55,812 bases of DNA from JBBDJB01 sp040880125 (lineage in GTDB: Bacteria; Planctomycetota; Planctomycetia; Pirellulales; JBBDJB01): positions 1-55,812 of the forward strand of contig JBBDJB010000001.1 of NCBI GenBank assembly GCA_040880125.1, given 5' to 3'. A program made the translations under genes and the position numbers. Under the pieces are notes generated by a model. That model was not told the DNA's origin. It saw only the letters and a list, made by a program, of their open reading frames with translations, and did no database searches. This document shows positions 34,280 to 45,200 of this stretch, in pieces; the stretch's first letter is position 1, and every line of letters starts with the position of its first letter.

Positions 34280-36925
34280 ATGACCCAGTCGTCCAGTTGC
34301 CCGCTCGCCGGGCACTTGCAACATCCACGGGCCGTGCGGCGCGTTTCGCCTGGCCCATTACGCAGTATTCTTCTCGGCGCGATTCTCTGCGGCAGCCTCA
34401 ACGTCTCCGGCGCGACGGCGGCAGAGTTGGATGAGGCGACCGCCAAGTTCCAAACCGGCCAATATGCCGAGTGCATCGCGGACGCCGAAGAAGAGATCTC
34501 CGAGGGGTCCTGGAATGAACAGTGGCCGCTGCTGAAGATCCGCGCGGAAATGGCCGTTGGCATGTACACCGACGCCCGCGACACCTTCGAACAGGCGCTG
34601 CGGCGGCATCCGTCCAGCATACGCCTGCGGATGCTGGGCGAAGCGGTCTACCGCTATAACAAGCAGCCGGAAGAAGCCGGGCTGTTGATGGTGAGCATCG
34701 AGAGCCTGGCGCGCTCGTCGCCGTGGCGGTATTCTGACGCGGCCAATCGTGTGGCCCTGGGCCGGTACTTCATCCGGCGAGGCGCCGACGCACGGCAGGT
34801 GCTCGAGCTTTTCTACGATCAGGCGAAGAAAGAGCGGCCCGATTACGTCGAAGCTTATCTGGCCAGCGGTGAGTTGGCGCTGGCGAAGCACGATTACGGG
34901 CTGGCGGCCGAGGCCTACGAGAAAGCCGTCGAACTGGCGCCCGACGATCCGGACGCGCACCTGGGCCTGGCGAAGTCGCATCAGCCCAGCGACCCGGAGA
35001 AATCGGCCGCGGAACTCGCCGCCGCGCTGGAGCGCAACCCGCGGCACGTCGACAGCATCCTGATGCAGGTCGACCACCTGGTCGATGCCGAGCAGTACGA
35101 CGAGGCCAGCGAGCGGCTCGACGAGGTGTTCCGCGTCAACTACCTGCACCCCACCGCCTGGGCATATGAAGCGGTGCTCGCACATCTCGACGGGGACATG
35201 GCCGGCGAGCGGCTGCGCCGTCGGGCGGCGCTGTTGGCCTGGCCCGCTAATCCCGAGGTCGATCATCTTGTCGGGCGGAAGCTGTCCGAGAAGTATCGCT
35301 TTGCCGAAGGCGCCGAGTATCAGCGCCGCGCGCTGAAGCTCGACGAGACCTACCTGCCGGCCAAGATGCAACTGGCCGTCGACTTGTTGCGCTTGGGAGA
35401 AGAAGACGAAGGCTGGCAATTGGCCGACGAAGTGAACGCCTCCGACGGATACAACGTGGTGGCGCATAACCTGGTGACGCTCCGCGACGCGCTGAACGAC
35501 TTCCGCACGCTGTCAGCCGACGGCTTCATCCTCCGCATGGAAGCACGCGAGGCGGAGCTGTACGGACGCCGCGCGCTGGACCTGCTGCGGGAAGCAAAGC
35601 GGGTGTTGTGCGAGAAGTACGACGTCACGCTCGAAGACCCGATCATCGTGGAGATCTTTCCCGAGCAGAAGGACTTCGCGGTGCGTACCTTCGGCATGCC
35701 GGGCGGAGCGGGCTTTTTGGGCGTCTGCTTCGGCAAGGTGATTACGGCCAACAGTCCGGCGTCGCAGGGCACCAGCCCTTCGAACTGGGAGGCGGTTCTG
35801 TGGCATGAGTTTTGCCACGTGGTCACGCTCCACAAGTCGCGCAATAAAATGCCGCGTTGGCTGAGCGAGGGAATCTCGGTCTACGAGGAGCGGCAGGCCG
35901 ATCCGAGCTGGGGGCAAAGCATGACGCCGGTCTACCAGCAAATGGTGCTGGGCGACGATCTTACGCCCGTCAGCCAGTTGAGCGGCGCCTTTCTGCGGCC
36001 GGAAAGCGGGTTGCACTTGCAGTTCGCTTACTACGAGTCCTCGCTGGTCGTCGAGTATCTGGTGAAGACCTACGGCCTGGAAACGGTGCGTGGGATGCTC
36101 GACGATTTGGCAATCGGGCTGCCGATCGAGGCCGTGCTGCTGCGGCACACTGGGTCGCTGGAAAAACTGGATGCGAATTTTGAACAGTTCGCGCGGGAGC
36201 GGGCCGAGGCGTTCGCCCCGGAGGCCGAGTGGGATGATCCGGAGCTGGAGCCGCCGCTGGACGTGGCGACTTTGACCGAATGGCTCGAAATGCACCCCAA
36301 CAACTTCCCCGCGTTGCAGCAATTGGCCGAACTCCACATCGCGCAGCAAAACTGGGAAGAGGCGGAAAAGGCGCTATTGCGGCTGAAGGACCTCTACCCG
36401 GAAGACACCAGTGGGCAGGGGGCAAATCGCCAGCTCGCTCGCGTTTATCGGGAAACGGGCGAAACTGACAAGGAGCGGGCGGTGTTAGAAGAAGTGGCGG
36501 AAGTCGTCGCCGATGCGCCCGAGGTCTATCTCCGCCTGGCGGAGTTGGCCACCGAAGCGGGCCAGTGGGAGGTAGTTGCGGACAACGCGCATAGAATGCT
36601 GGCCGTCAACCCATTGGTGGCTGCCCCGCACCGGCACTTGGCCGTGGCGGCCGGTCGCCTCGATCGTCCCGCCCAGGCGGCCCAGGCACTGCGGGCGATG
36701 CTCGTCTTGGATCCGGTCGACCCGGCGGAATTGCATTACCGCTTGGCCGAGCAACTGGCGCGGTCTGGCCAACGAGAGCAGGCCCGTCGCGAGGTGCTGC
36801 GGGCGCTGGAAGAGGCGCCTCGTTTTCGTGACGCGCACCGCCTTTTATTGTCTTTGGTTGACGAGACGGAGCAGTCAGCAGACCAGACCGAGCAAGCCGC
36901 GCCCGCAGGAGCAGGAACACCGTGA
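34280..36925 (+). CDS. TPR protein with gluzincin metallopeptidase (MA-like) domain
   Basis: An 881-residue exported protein, first of an eight-gene operon. A long N-terminus with a hydrophobic signal (about 27-47) is followed by TPR repeats (about 50-400: EAYLASGELALAKHDYGLAA and similar). A gluzincin-type peptidase domain follows: HEFCH at 509-513 is HExxH, and E530 in PRWLSEGISVYEE is the third zinc ligand. More TPR repeats run from about 665 to 860. This is the peptidase MA-like architecture; it may process or chaperone envelope proteins, with no substrate visible. The next gene's GTG overlaps its TGA by four bases. Confidence 0.9.
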   Translation: MTQSSSCPLAGHLQHPRAVRRVSPGPLRSILLGAILCGSLNVSGATAAELDEATAKFQTGQYAECIADAEEEISEGSWNEQWPLLKIRAEMAVGMYTDARDTFEQALRRHPSSIRLRMLGEAVYRYNKQPEEAGLLMVSIESLARSSPWRYSDAANRVALGRYFIRRGADARQVLELFYDQAKKERPDYVEAYLASGELALAKHDYGLAAEAYEKAVELAPDDPDAHLGLAKSHQPSDPEKSAAELAAALERNPRHVDSILMQVDHLVDAEQYDEASERLDEVFRVNYLHPTAWAYEAVLAHLDGDMAGERLRRRAALLAWPANPEVDHLVGRKLSEKYRFAEGAEYQRRALKLDETYLPAKMQLAVDLLRLGEEDEGWQLADEVNASDGYNVVAHNLVTLRDALNDFRTLSADGFILRMEAREAELYGRRALDLLREAKRVLCEKYDVTLEDPIIVEIFPEQKDFAVRTFGMPGGAGFLGVCFGKVITANSPASQGTSPSNWEAVLWHEFCHVVTLHKSRNKMPRWLSEGISVYEERQADPSWGQSMTPVYQQMVLGDDLTPVSQLSGAFLRPESGLHLQFAYYESSLVVEYLVKTYGLETVRGMLDDLAIGLPIEAVLLRHTGSLEKLDANFEQFARERAEAFAPEAEWDDPELEPPLDVATLTEWLEMHPNNFPALQQLAELHIAQQNWEEAEKALLRLKDLYPEDTSGQGANRQLARVYRETGETDKERAVLEEVAEVVADAPEVYLRLAELATEAGQWEVVADNAHRMLAVNPLVAAPHRHLAVAAGRLDRPAQAAQALRAMLVLDPVDPAELHYRLAEQLARSGQREQARREVLRALEEAPRFRDAHRLLLSLVDETEQSADQTEQAAPAGAGTP

Positions 36926-37815
36926 ACAAAAGCCTTCGGATCGGTATCGCACTGGTGTTGCTCGTCACCGTTTGGGCCGGTATTTCCGCAGCCCAACGCG
37001 ACCGGCGCGACTTTCGTGACCGCCGGGATCGCGATCGCTGGGATGACGATCGCCGGGATCGCGACTTCGATGATCGCCGCGGCGTGCCGGAATGGGAAAA
37101 CAATGAGCAGTTCAAGCACGACGTCTTTACCTTCGTGCGCGTGCGATACAACAGCGGGGGACGTTACGGACGAGGGTGGGGACGACGCGGTGGCGGCGGC
37201 GATTGGGCCACGGACTATCGCGACAGCGATCTGAACTTCTCCTTCCGCCTGCAGCAGCTCACCTCGCTGCGGGTGAATCCCGAGCCGGTGGTTGTCGAAC
37301 TCACCGACCCGGAACTGTTCGACTATCCCTTCATCTACATCATTGAGCCGGGCAACTTATTTTTTACCGAGCCGGAGAAGGAATCGCTGCGGCTATACCT
37401 GGAGAATGGCGGCTTCTTGATGGTCGACGACTTCTGGGGCGACTACGAGTGGCTCAACTTCTACGAACAGATTACCGGCGCCTTGGGCCGCGAGCCGGTC
37501 GAGCTTCCGCTGGAGCACCCGATCTTTCACTGCGTCTACGATCTGAAGGAGAAGCCGCAGATCTGCAGCATCGGGCACGCCGTCCGCGGCCGCGCTTATG
37601 GGGTCACCTGGGAAGGCGGGCCCGACACGCGCACGCCGCACTACAAGGGCATCTTCGACGACGACGGCCGGCTGATGGTCATCATCTGCCACAACACCGA
37701 TCTGGGCGACGGCTGGGAGGAGGAAGGCGTGGACGAATGGTACTTCCACGAATTCGCTGAGAACAAGGCCTATCCGCTGGGCATCAACATCGTCGTATAC
37801 GCCATGACGCATTAG
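36922..37815 (+). CDS. Exported DUF4159 protein
   Basis: A 297-residue protein with a signal peptide (MNKSLRIGIALVLLVTVWAG) and a highly charged Arg/Asp linker (about 26-54: RDRRDFRDRRDRDRW and onward). A DUF4159 domain (about 65-297) follows, with FTFVRVRYNSGG, DLNFSFRLQQLTSL, LYLENGGFLMVDDFWG and GINIVVYAMTH. The fold is GATase1/flavodoxin-like, without an obvious catalytic Cys. DUF4159 commonly accompanies MoxR/BatA clusters. The GTG start overlaps the upstream stop (GTGA). The 119-base gap after it could hold an internal promoter for the MoxR gene. Confidence 0.9.
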   Translation: MNKSLRIGIALVLLVTVWAGISAAQRDRRDFRDRRDRDRWDDDRRDRDFDDRRGVPEWENNEQFKHDVFTFVRVRYNSGGRYGRGWGRRGGGGDWATDYRDSDLNFSFRLQQLTSLRVNPEPVVVELTDPELFDYPFIYIIEPGNLFFTEPEKESLRLYLENGGFLMVDDFWGDYEWLNFYEQITGALGREPVELPLEHPIFHCVYDLKEKPQICSIGHAVRGRAYGVTWEGGPDTRTPHYKGIFDDDGRLMVIICHNTDLGDGWEEEGVDEWYFHEFAENKAYPLGINIVVYAMTH

Positions 37816-37934
37816 CACCACTCGCCGCCCGGAACGTTTGTCATCGCGCTTGTCGCGACCGCGCGAACACCTGCCCGGCCACCACTCCTTCATCCACACA
37901 AAGCTGTTTACTTCTTTTCTCCGAGGGACGCACC

Positions 37935-38948
37935 GTGACCGTTAGCACCGAGTCGTACGAAATGGAGCGGGAAGTTGTCGAGCAGCTTCGCGCCGGGCGC
38001 GATCGCATTCAATCCGAGCTCTCCAAGGTCATCGTCGGCCAGCAGGAGGTCACCCAACAGCTCTTGATCAGCCTGATGGCGGGCGGGCACTGCCTGATCA
38101 CCGGCGCGCCGGGCCTGGCCAAGACGCTGCTGGTGCGGTCGATCGCGCAGATCTTCCACCTTAAGTTCCAGCGCATTCAGTTCACGCCCGACCTGATGCC
38201 CGCGGACATCACCGGCACGGAAATCCTGGAAGAGACATCCGAAGGCCACCGCCAGATGCAGTTCGTCAAGGGACCGATCTTCGCCAACGTAATACTGGCC
38301 GACGAGATCAACCGCACCCCGCCAAAGACGCAGGCGGCGCTGCTCGAGGCGATGCAGGAGCACCAGGTAACGGCCGCCGGCGTGCGGTACGTGCTGGAGG
38401 AGCCGTTCTTCGTGCTGGCCACGCAAAACCCGATCGAGATGGAGGGCACCTATCCGTTGCCCGAGGCCCAGCTCGATCGCTTTATGTTCAACGTGGTGAT
38501 CGACTACCTGCCCGAGGATGACGAGGTCGAAGTCGTACGCCGCACCACCTCGCAGCGGCCCGAGCCGATTCAAGCGCTGTTGACCGGCGAGGACATCATT
38601 CGCTTTCACGAGGTGGTCCGCCGGGTGCCGATCGCCGAAGACCTGGTGCGGTATGCCGTGCGCCTGGCCGGCGCCAGTCGGCCGGGTCAGCCCGAGGCGC
38701 CGGAGTTTGTCAACAACTGGGTGAGCTGGGGAGCCGGCTTGCGGGCGGCGCAGTACCTGGTGCTGGGGGCGAAGGCCCGGGCATTGCTTTCCGATCGCAC
38801 GCACGTGACGGTCGACGATCTGCGCGCGCTGGTGCACGCCACGTTCCGCCACCGCATTCTGATCGGCTACCGCGCGGAAGCCGAAGGCGTGGACGTCGAG
38901 ACGGTGATCGATCGACTCTTAGAGACGGTCCGGGTGCCGGAGCGGTAA
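37935..38948 (+). CDS. MoxR-family AAA+ ATPase
   Basis: A 337-residue cytoplasmic AAA+ ATPase. Walker A GAPGLAKT (57-64), Walker B VILADE (119-124) and the MoxR signature ATQNPIEMEGTYPLPEAQLDRF (about 168-189) are intact; sensor residues and the helical lid follow. MoxR proteins act as chaperones that load or activate VWA-domain partners, which fits the next genes. The GTG at 37935 has GAGG about eight bases upstream; an ATG nine codons later is an alternative. Its TAA overlaps the ATG of the DUF58 gene by one base. Confidence 0.95.
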   Translation: MTVSTESYEMEREVVEQLRAGRDRIQSELSKVIVGQQEVTQQLLISLMAGGHCLITGAPGLAKTLLVRSIAQIFHLKFQRIQFTPDLMPADITGTEILEETSEGHRQMQFVKGPIFANVILADEINRTPPKTQAALLEAMQEHQVTAAGVRYVLEEPFFVLATQNPIEMEGTYPLPEAQLDRFMFNVVIDYLPEDDEVEVVRRTTSQRPEPIQALLTGEDIIRFHEVVRRVPIAEDLVRYAVRLAGASRPGQPEAPEFVNNWVSWGAGLRAAQYLVLGAKARALLSDRTHVTVDDLRALVHATFRHRILIGYRAEAEGVDVETVIDRLLETVRVPER

Positions 38949-39946
38949 TGGCTACCAACCTCGCCAACTCGAACGGCAAGCGGCGCAATCGCCGCCGCGT
39001 CAGCCCGGGCAGTGCCGCGCTGATCGATCCGCATGCCCTGATGCGGATCAAAGATCTGCAGATGCGGGCGAAGGTAGTGGTCGAAGGCTTTTTCAGCGGG
39101 CTTCACCGTAGCCCTTATCACGGCTTTTCGGTCGAGTTCAGCGAATACCGCCAGTACACGCCCGGCGACGACCCGCGTTACCTCGACTGGAAGCTCTACG
39201 CCCGCAGCGATCGCTACTACGTGAAGCGCTTTGAGGACGAGACGAACCTGCGCTGTTATTTGCTGGTCGATCAGAGCCGATCGATGGGCTTTGGCTCGGG
39301 CAGCTTCTCCAAGGCCGAGTACGCTCGCACGCTGGCGGCCACGCTAGCGTATTTTCTCGCGACGCAGCGCGACGCGGTGGGGCTTTTGACGTTCGATGCC
39401 GAGATCGCCGAATATCTGCCGCCGCGCTACCGGCCCGGTCACCTCCACCGGCTGATGCTCTGCCTGGAACAGGAACTGGCCGGCACGTCGACCGATCTGG
39501 CGGCGCCGTTCGAGCAGATCGCCCGCACGGTGAGCAAGCGGGGCGTGGTGGTGCTGATCTCGGACCTGTTGGCGCCGGTCGACATGCTGGGGACGCACCT
39601 GGGCTACCTGCGGATGCGCGGCCATGAGGTCATCGTGATGCGCATTCTCGACCCGGCCGAGCGGGAGCTTCAATTCGACGCCCCCGCCATGTTCCACGAC
39701 CTGGAGTCCGGGCGAGATCTCTATGTCGATCCGGCGACTGCCCGAGAGACGTACCGGCAGCGGTTCGCCGAGCACGAGTCGGTCGTCTCCAAGATGTGCG
39801 CGAACCTGGGGATCGAGTACGTCGCGCTGTCGACCCAGCGGCCGCTGGAGTTGGCGCTGTTCGACTTCCTGCAGACCCGGCTGCGGCGCGGCAAGACCGT
39901 GGCGCGCAAAGGGGCCATGCGCGCGGCGGGAGGGAGCACGGCATGA
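38948..39946 (+). CDS. DUF58-family protein
   Basis: A 332-residue cytoplasmic DUF58 protein with the conserved segment GFSVEFSEYRQYTPGDDPRY (about 59-78) then LDWKLYARSDRYYVKRFEDE. A degenerate VWA fold follows: LLVDQSRSMGFG gives a DxSxS MIDAS (106-110), and TSTDLAAPF and VVLISDLLAP follow. DUF58 is a near-constant partner of MoxR. It overlaps the next gene by four bases (ATGA), so all three are translationally coupled. Confidence 0.95.
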   Translation: MATNLANSNGKRRNRRRVSPGSAALIDPHALMRIKDLQMRAKVVVEGFFSGLHRSPYHGFSVEFSEYRQYTPGDDPRYLDWKLYARSDRYYVKRFEDETNLRCYLLVDQSRSMGFGSGSFSKAEYARTLAATLAYFLATQRDAVGLLTFDAEIAEYLPPRYRPGHLHRLMLCLEQELAGTSTDLAAPFEQIARTVSKRGVVVLISDLLAPVDMLGTHLGYLRMRGHEVIVMRILDPAERELQFDAPAMFHDLESGRDLYVDPATARETYRQRFAEHESVVSKMCANLGIEYVALSTQRPLELALFDFLQTRLRRGKTVARKGAMRAAGGSTA

Positions 39947-42210
39947 GCTTTTTAACGCCACTTTATATCGCCGGCATGCTGGCCGTCTCGCTGCCGATCG
40001 TGCTGCACCTGATCCGGCGCACGCCGAAGGGGCGGCTGCCGTTCAGTTCGCTAATGTTCTTGACGCCCTCGCCGCCGCGGCTCACCCGCCGCAGCCGATT
40101 GGATCAGCTTCTGTTGTTGTTGCTTCGCGGACTGGCGCTGACGCTGCTGGCCCTGGCCTTCGCGCGGCCGTTCTGGCGGGCGAGCACCGAGTCGCAAGTC
40201 GACACTGCCCCGGGCCGGCGTGTGGCCGTGCTGCTGGACACCAGCGCCAGCATGCGGCGGACCGGCGTCTGGGAAGACGCGCTTCGCCAGGCGAACGAGG
40301 TGCTGGATGAACTTCGGCCGGCGGATCGGGTAGCGCTGATAACCTTCGACGACCGGGTGCGGACGTTGGTGGACTTCGAAGAGACCGACCGCGTCGAGCC
40401 GGGCCGGCGGGCCGAATTGGTCCGCCAGCGGCTGGCCCAGGCCGCGCCCACTTGGGCCGAGACCGATCTGGGGCTGGCGCTGGTGGCGGCGGCCGAAGCG
40501 CTCGCCGAGGCCGAGTCCCGGCAGGAGGCGAAGGTCGTCACCGGTGGGCAGATCATGCTGATCTCCGACCTGCAGCAGGGGAGCCGACTGGAGTCGCTTG
40601 ACGCGTTCGCCTGGCCGCAGGAAATTCAACTGTCGCTGCATCCGGTCGGTCAGGAAAGCGGCCGCACCAACGCGGGTATCCATCTGGTGGCCGGCGGTGA
40701 CGACCATGACGCCGCGGACGGCCGCATTCGCGTTCGCGTGGTCAACGCGCCCGATGCCACTCGCGAGCAATTCCGCCTGCAGTGGATCGGCGAGGACGGC
40801 CGCGCCGGTCTGCGCGAGGGCGAGGATGTCTACGTTCCGCCGGGTGAGAGCCGCACCGTGCAGTTGGATTTGCCAGTGGTGCCGTCCGTAGCTGCCGACG
40901 ATCCTAATTCCGATGCCGATGCAGTTGCCCAATCGCCGCCTGCCGAACAGCCGCCTGCCGAACAATCGTCGACCGGCGCGGCGCAGGTCGATGAAGAAGC
41001 CAATGAACAACAGGTCGCGCTGCAGACGGCTCCCTTTGAAGCCGGCAGCCTGCAGCTCTTGGGCGACGACGAGGCGTTCGACAACACCCTGCACGTAGCG
41101 CCCCGGCGCCAGGCGGAGCTCTCCATCGCCTACCTCGGCGACGACGCTGCCGACGATACGCAAGGCCTGCGCTACTACCTGGACATCGCCTTCTCGGAGA
41201 CGCCCTCGCGCAAGATCAACATTCGCACGTACACCCCGGGCGAACCGCTGACGGCGCCCGAACTGCCGCCGCCCCGCCTGGTGGTGCTGCCCGATCCGGC
41301 GGTGCCGCAGGACCGTCTCGACCAGTTGCGCGAGTACCTCGGCCAGGGCGGCCGCATGCTGGTCGTGCTGCGCACGGCCGACTCGGCTGAGCAAGTTGCC
41401 CGGCTGGTCGGAAAGCCGGAGATGAAGATCGCGGAAGCGGACGACCAGTCGTACGCCATGCTGGGCAGCATCGACTTCGGGCACGCGATGTTTTCCGCGT
41501 TCGCCGATCCCCGGTTCAGCGACTTTACCAAGATCCAGTTCTGGAAGCACCGCCGCGTCCAGCTCGACGATTGGGACGGTGCGCACGTGCTGGCCCGGTT
41601 CGACAACGGCGACCCGGCGATGATTGAGTTCCGCCAGGGAGAAGGGACGCTGTGGCTGTGGACCAGCGGCTGGAACCCGGGCGACAGCCAGTTGGCGCGG
41701 TCTTCGAAGTTCGTGCCGCTGCTGGGGCGGATGCTGCTCTCGCGAGGTTGGACCGACGCGGCGGCGCAATATTTCGTACACGATGCCGTCCCGCTGCGCG
41801 CCCGTGCGGCCGCGGCCGACGAGGTGACGGTGCGCGATCCCGACGGCACCGACCACCTGCTTCGCGAAGCGGCCCAGTCATTCGACGCCACCGGCACGCC
41901 GGGCGTCTATACGCTGGCCTCGGCCGACCAGACCGAGAGCTTTGCAATCAACCTGGCAGCCAGCGAAAGCCTGACCTCGCCGCTCGACTCGGCACAGCTC
42001 GAACAGCGGGGAGTATTGCTCGCCGGCAAGCAGCTCACGGCCGAAGTAGAGGCCCAACAAAGGCGGCAGATGCGCGACGTCGAGCTGGAAGGCCAGCAGA
42101 AGATGTGGCGGCATCTGATCCTAATCGCGCTGGTGGCATTGATCGGAGAAACATGGCTGGCCGGGCGACGTGCCCGCGCGAGCGGTCTTCCACCCGGGGA
42201 GTCGTCATGA
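39943..42210 (+). CDS. BatA/VWA-domain membrane protein
   Basis: A 755-residue membrane protein. The BatA N-terminal domain (PF07584 type) contains two helices (LYIAGMLAVSLPIVLHLI and a second near 53-72). A VWA domain (about 85-245) has the MIDAS DTSAS at about 101-105 and ISDLQQGS. A CARDB-like region and an acidic Pro/Glu-rich spacer (about 325-365) precede a GATase1-like domain (about 385-600). One helix lies near the C-terminus (ILIALVALIGETWLAG). Most of it should face the periplasm. It is coupled to both neighbours by ATGA overlaps. Confidence 0.9.
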   Translation: MSFLTPLYIAGMLAVSLPIVLHLIRRTPKGRLPFSSLMFLTPSPPRLTRRSRLDQLLLLLLRGLALTLLALAFARPFWRASTESQVDTAPGRRVAVLLDTSASMRRTGVWEDALRQANEVLDELRPADRVALITFDDRVRTLVDFEETDRVEPGRRAELVRQRLAQAAPTWAETDLGLALVAAAEALAEAESRQEAKVVTGGQIMLISDLQQGSRLESLDAFAWPQEIQLSLHPVGQESGRTNAGIHLVAGGDDHDAADGRIRVRVVNAPDATREQFRLQWIGEDGRAGLREGEDVYVPPGESRTVQLDLPVVPSVAADDPNSDADAVAQSPPAEQPPAEQSSTGAAQVDEEANEQQVALQTAPFEAGSLQLLGDDEAFDNTLHVAPRRQAELSIAYLGDDAADDTQGLRYYLDIAFSETPSRKINIRTYTPGEPLTAPELPPPRLVVLPDPAVPQDRLDQLREYLGQGGRMLVVLRTADSAEQVARLVGKPEMKIAEADDQSYAMLGSIDFGHAMFSAFADPRFSDFTKIQFWKHRRVQLDDWDGAHVLARFDNGDPAMIEFRQGEGTLWLWTSGWNPGDSQLARSSKFVPLLGRMLLSRGWTDAAAQYFVHDAVPLRARAAAADEVTVRDPDGTDHLLREAAQSFDATGTPGVYTLASADQTESFAINLAASESLTSPLDSAQLEQRGVLLAGKQLTAEVEAQQRRQMRDVELEGQQKMWRHLILIALVALIGETWLAGRRARASGLPPGESS

Positions 42211-45200
42211 TGGACCGGCGCCTGTATGAAGAGCTGGAGCGTGTGGCCGAGCGATATCGTCGCATGCGGATGTGGAGCGCGCTGACGGCCGTGTGGCTGT
42301 GCGGCGCGGCGGTGGCCGCCTCGACGTTGTGGCTCCGCGGTGCTGCCGGCGGTTCGCCGCGGCAGACGGCGCTGGGGCTGGTGGTCTCGCTGGCGCTGGC
42401 CGGGCTGGCCTGCGCATGGATGGCGGTTCGCTCCGTGCGGGATTATCGCTGGATCGCCCGCCGCGTCGAGCGCCGCTTTCCTGAGCTTAACGCCGCGCTG
42501 CTGGCGGCCATCGAACAACAGGCGCGCCCCGGCAAGCGGCTCGGCTTCCTGCAGGAATCCACCGTTCGGCAGGCGCTCGATCACAGTCGCCGCCATGGCT
42601 GGGAGTTCATCGTCTCGCCGCGCCGGCTCTGGGCGGTGCAGCTCGCCCATGCGCTAGCGCTGGTCCTGCTACTCGCCAGCCTCACCGGTTTGGTCTTGTC
42701 GCGCGGCCCGGAAGGTGAAGCGGCCGACGCCACGCCGCGGATCACCACCCCGCCCGAGGGCTTCCAGATCAGCATCGAGCCGGGCGATTCCGATCACGAG
42801 CGCGGCACCAGTCTGCTGGTGCTGGCCACCTTCGATGGAGCCACTCCACCGAGCGCCATGCTTGTCTATACCGAGGCGTCGGGCGAGGAGCAGTACCTGG
42901 CGATGTCGCGCAGCCTGGAAGACCCGGTGTTCGGCGCGCGGATCTCGGCGGTGAATGAGCCGCTGGAGTATCGGGTCGACTACGCCGACGAGTCGACGCG
43001 GCCGTACCGCGTCACCGTGTTCGACTATCCCGAACTGGTCCGTTGCGACGCGCGGCTAGTGTTTCCTGCCTACACAAACCAGGAGGAGACGCTGGTCGAA
43101 GACACCCGCAACATCACGGCGGTGGAGGGCAGCGAGTTGACGCTGCTGTGCCATCTGAACAAGCCGGTGGCCTCTGCCCGGTTGACGGAAACCTCCGGCG
43201 AGTTCGTCGAGCTATCGCCGGCCTCGGCCGATCCGCTGTTGTACGAAGCGACGCTGACGTTGACCGAGTCGCGCCGCTTTACGCTGAACCTGACCGACGA
43301 GGCCAATCGGGCGAACAAGCTGCCGCCGGAGATTGTGATCAACGTTACGCCCAACCAGCCGCCGCAGCTCAAGCTTCTCGCGCCGGGGCGCGATATGCGG
43401 GTTTCGCCGCTGGAGGAGCTTTCGGTGCGGGCCAGCGCCTGGGACGATTTCGGCCTGGCGCAGTATGGCATCAGTTATCAGCAGGGCGGTCAGCCGCCGC
43501 AGGATGTCGCGCTGGGCACATCCGCCGGCGCGAAGCAAGAGCAAACGCTCGATCATCTGATCACGTTTGAATCCTTGGACGCAAAGCCCAACGATCTGGT
43601 TTCTTATTACGTCTGGGCGGAAGACATCGGTCCCGATGGCCAGCCGCGGCGCGTGCTCAGCGACATGTACTTCGCCGAGGTGCGTCACTTCGAAGAGATC
43701 TTCCGCCAGGGCGAGCAGCCGGCCGGCGGCGAGGAAGAAGCTCAGCGCCAACAACAGCAACAGCAGGGCGGCGGCGCCGGAGCGGAAGCCGCCGGCGAGC
43801 TAGCCGAGTTGCAAAAGCAGATCATCACCGGCACGTGGAACCTGATGCGGCGCGAGACGTCCACGCCGCCCAGCGACCAGTTCGCCGAGGACGCCACGCT
43901 GCTGCGCGACTCGCAGGAACAGGCGCTGGAGCAGTCGCAGGAGATGCTGGAGCAGATCACCGACGCGGAGTCCAGCGCCTTTCTGGCTGAAGCGCAAGAC
44001 CAGATGACCCGCGCCGCGGAGTCATTGACCGCCGCGGCGGGATTGTCTATCGAAGCGCTGCGGCCGGCGCTGGCCGCCGAACAAGCGGCCTATCAGGCGC
44101 TGCTCAATCTGCGGGCGAGAGAGTTCGAGGTCACGCAGAGCAATCAGCAATCCCAAAGCTCGAGCAGTTCCAGCAGCAGTAGCAGCAGCAACAGCCGCTC
44201 GCAGCAGCAGCTACAGCAGTTGGAGCTGTCCAACTCCGAGAACCGCTACGAAACGCAGCGCACCAGCGCGCCGCAACAGCCGGAAGATCAACAGCAGCAA
44301 GAAGCGCGGCAGGTTCTCAACCGTCTGCGGGAGCTGGCCCGGCGGCAGAACGATCTGAACGAGCGGCTCACCGAGCTGCAGTCCGCGCTGGAAGCCGCCC
44401 AGACCCAGGCCGAGCGCGAAGAGATCGAGCGGCAGCTCAAGCGGCTGCGCGATCAGCAGGAAGAAATCCTGCGCGATACCGACGAGTTGGCCGGCCGCAT
44501 GGACCAGGCGGAAAACCAGCAGCAGATGAGCGAGTCAAGACAAGAGTTGCAGCAAACGCGCGAGAACGTCCGCCGCGCCAGTGAAGCCCTGGAGGAAGGC
44601 CAGGTCGGTCAGGCGGCCGCCGAGGGCACTCGCGCCGAGCGGCAATTCGAAAACCTACGCGACCGCTTCCGCCAGGAGGCGGCCGGTCAGTTCGCGGAGG
44701 AAATGCAGCAGATGCGCCAGGAAGCCCGCGAACTGGACGAGACCCAGCAGCGGCTCGCCCAGGAGATCCCAACCGCGCAGGAGAACACCACGCAAAGCCT
44801 GCGCGGCACCGATCGGCGAGAGGAGATCCAGCAGGAGCTGACCCAACAGCGGCAGCGGCTGGAGGACCTGCTCAATCGCATGCAGCAGACCGTGCTGGAG
44901 GCCGAACAGCCTGAGCCGCTGTTGGCCGACCAGCTTTACGACACCGTGCGCAACGCCCGGCAGCAGAACGTCGACTCAACACTTGAGACGACCGAGCAGC
45001 TTGTGGAGCGCGGCTTCCTCGATGAGGCCACTCGCGCGGCCAACCAGGCGGGCCAGGATATTCAGCGGCTTCGCCAGGGCGTGGAGCGTGCCGCCGAAAG
45101 CGTGCTAGGCGACCCGACCGAGGCGCTCCGCCGCGCGCGTAGCGAGCTACAGGACCTGGCCGATCAACTCGATCAGGAGATCGCCCAAGCGGACCCGCAG

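Noticed and set aside
40051..41856. 601-codon open frame antisense to the BatA/VWA gene
   Set aside because: Shadow of the sense gene, which has MIDAS and BatA motifs; the antisense protein shows no domain.
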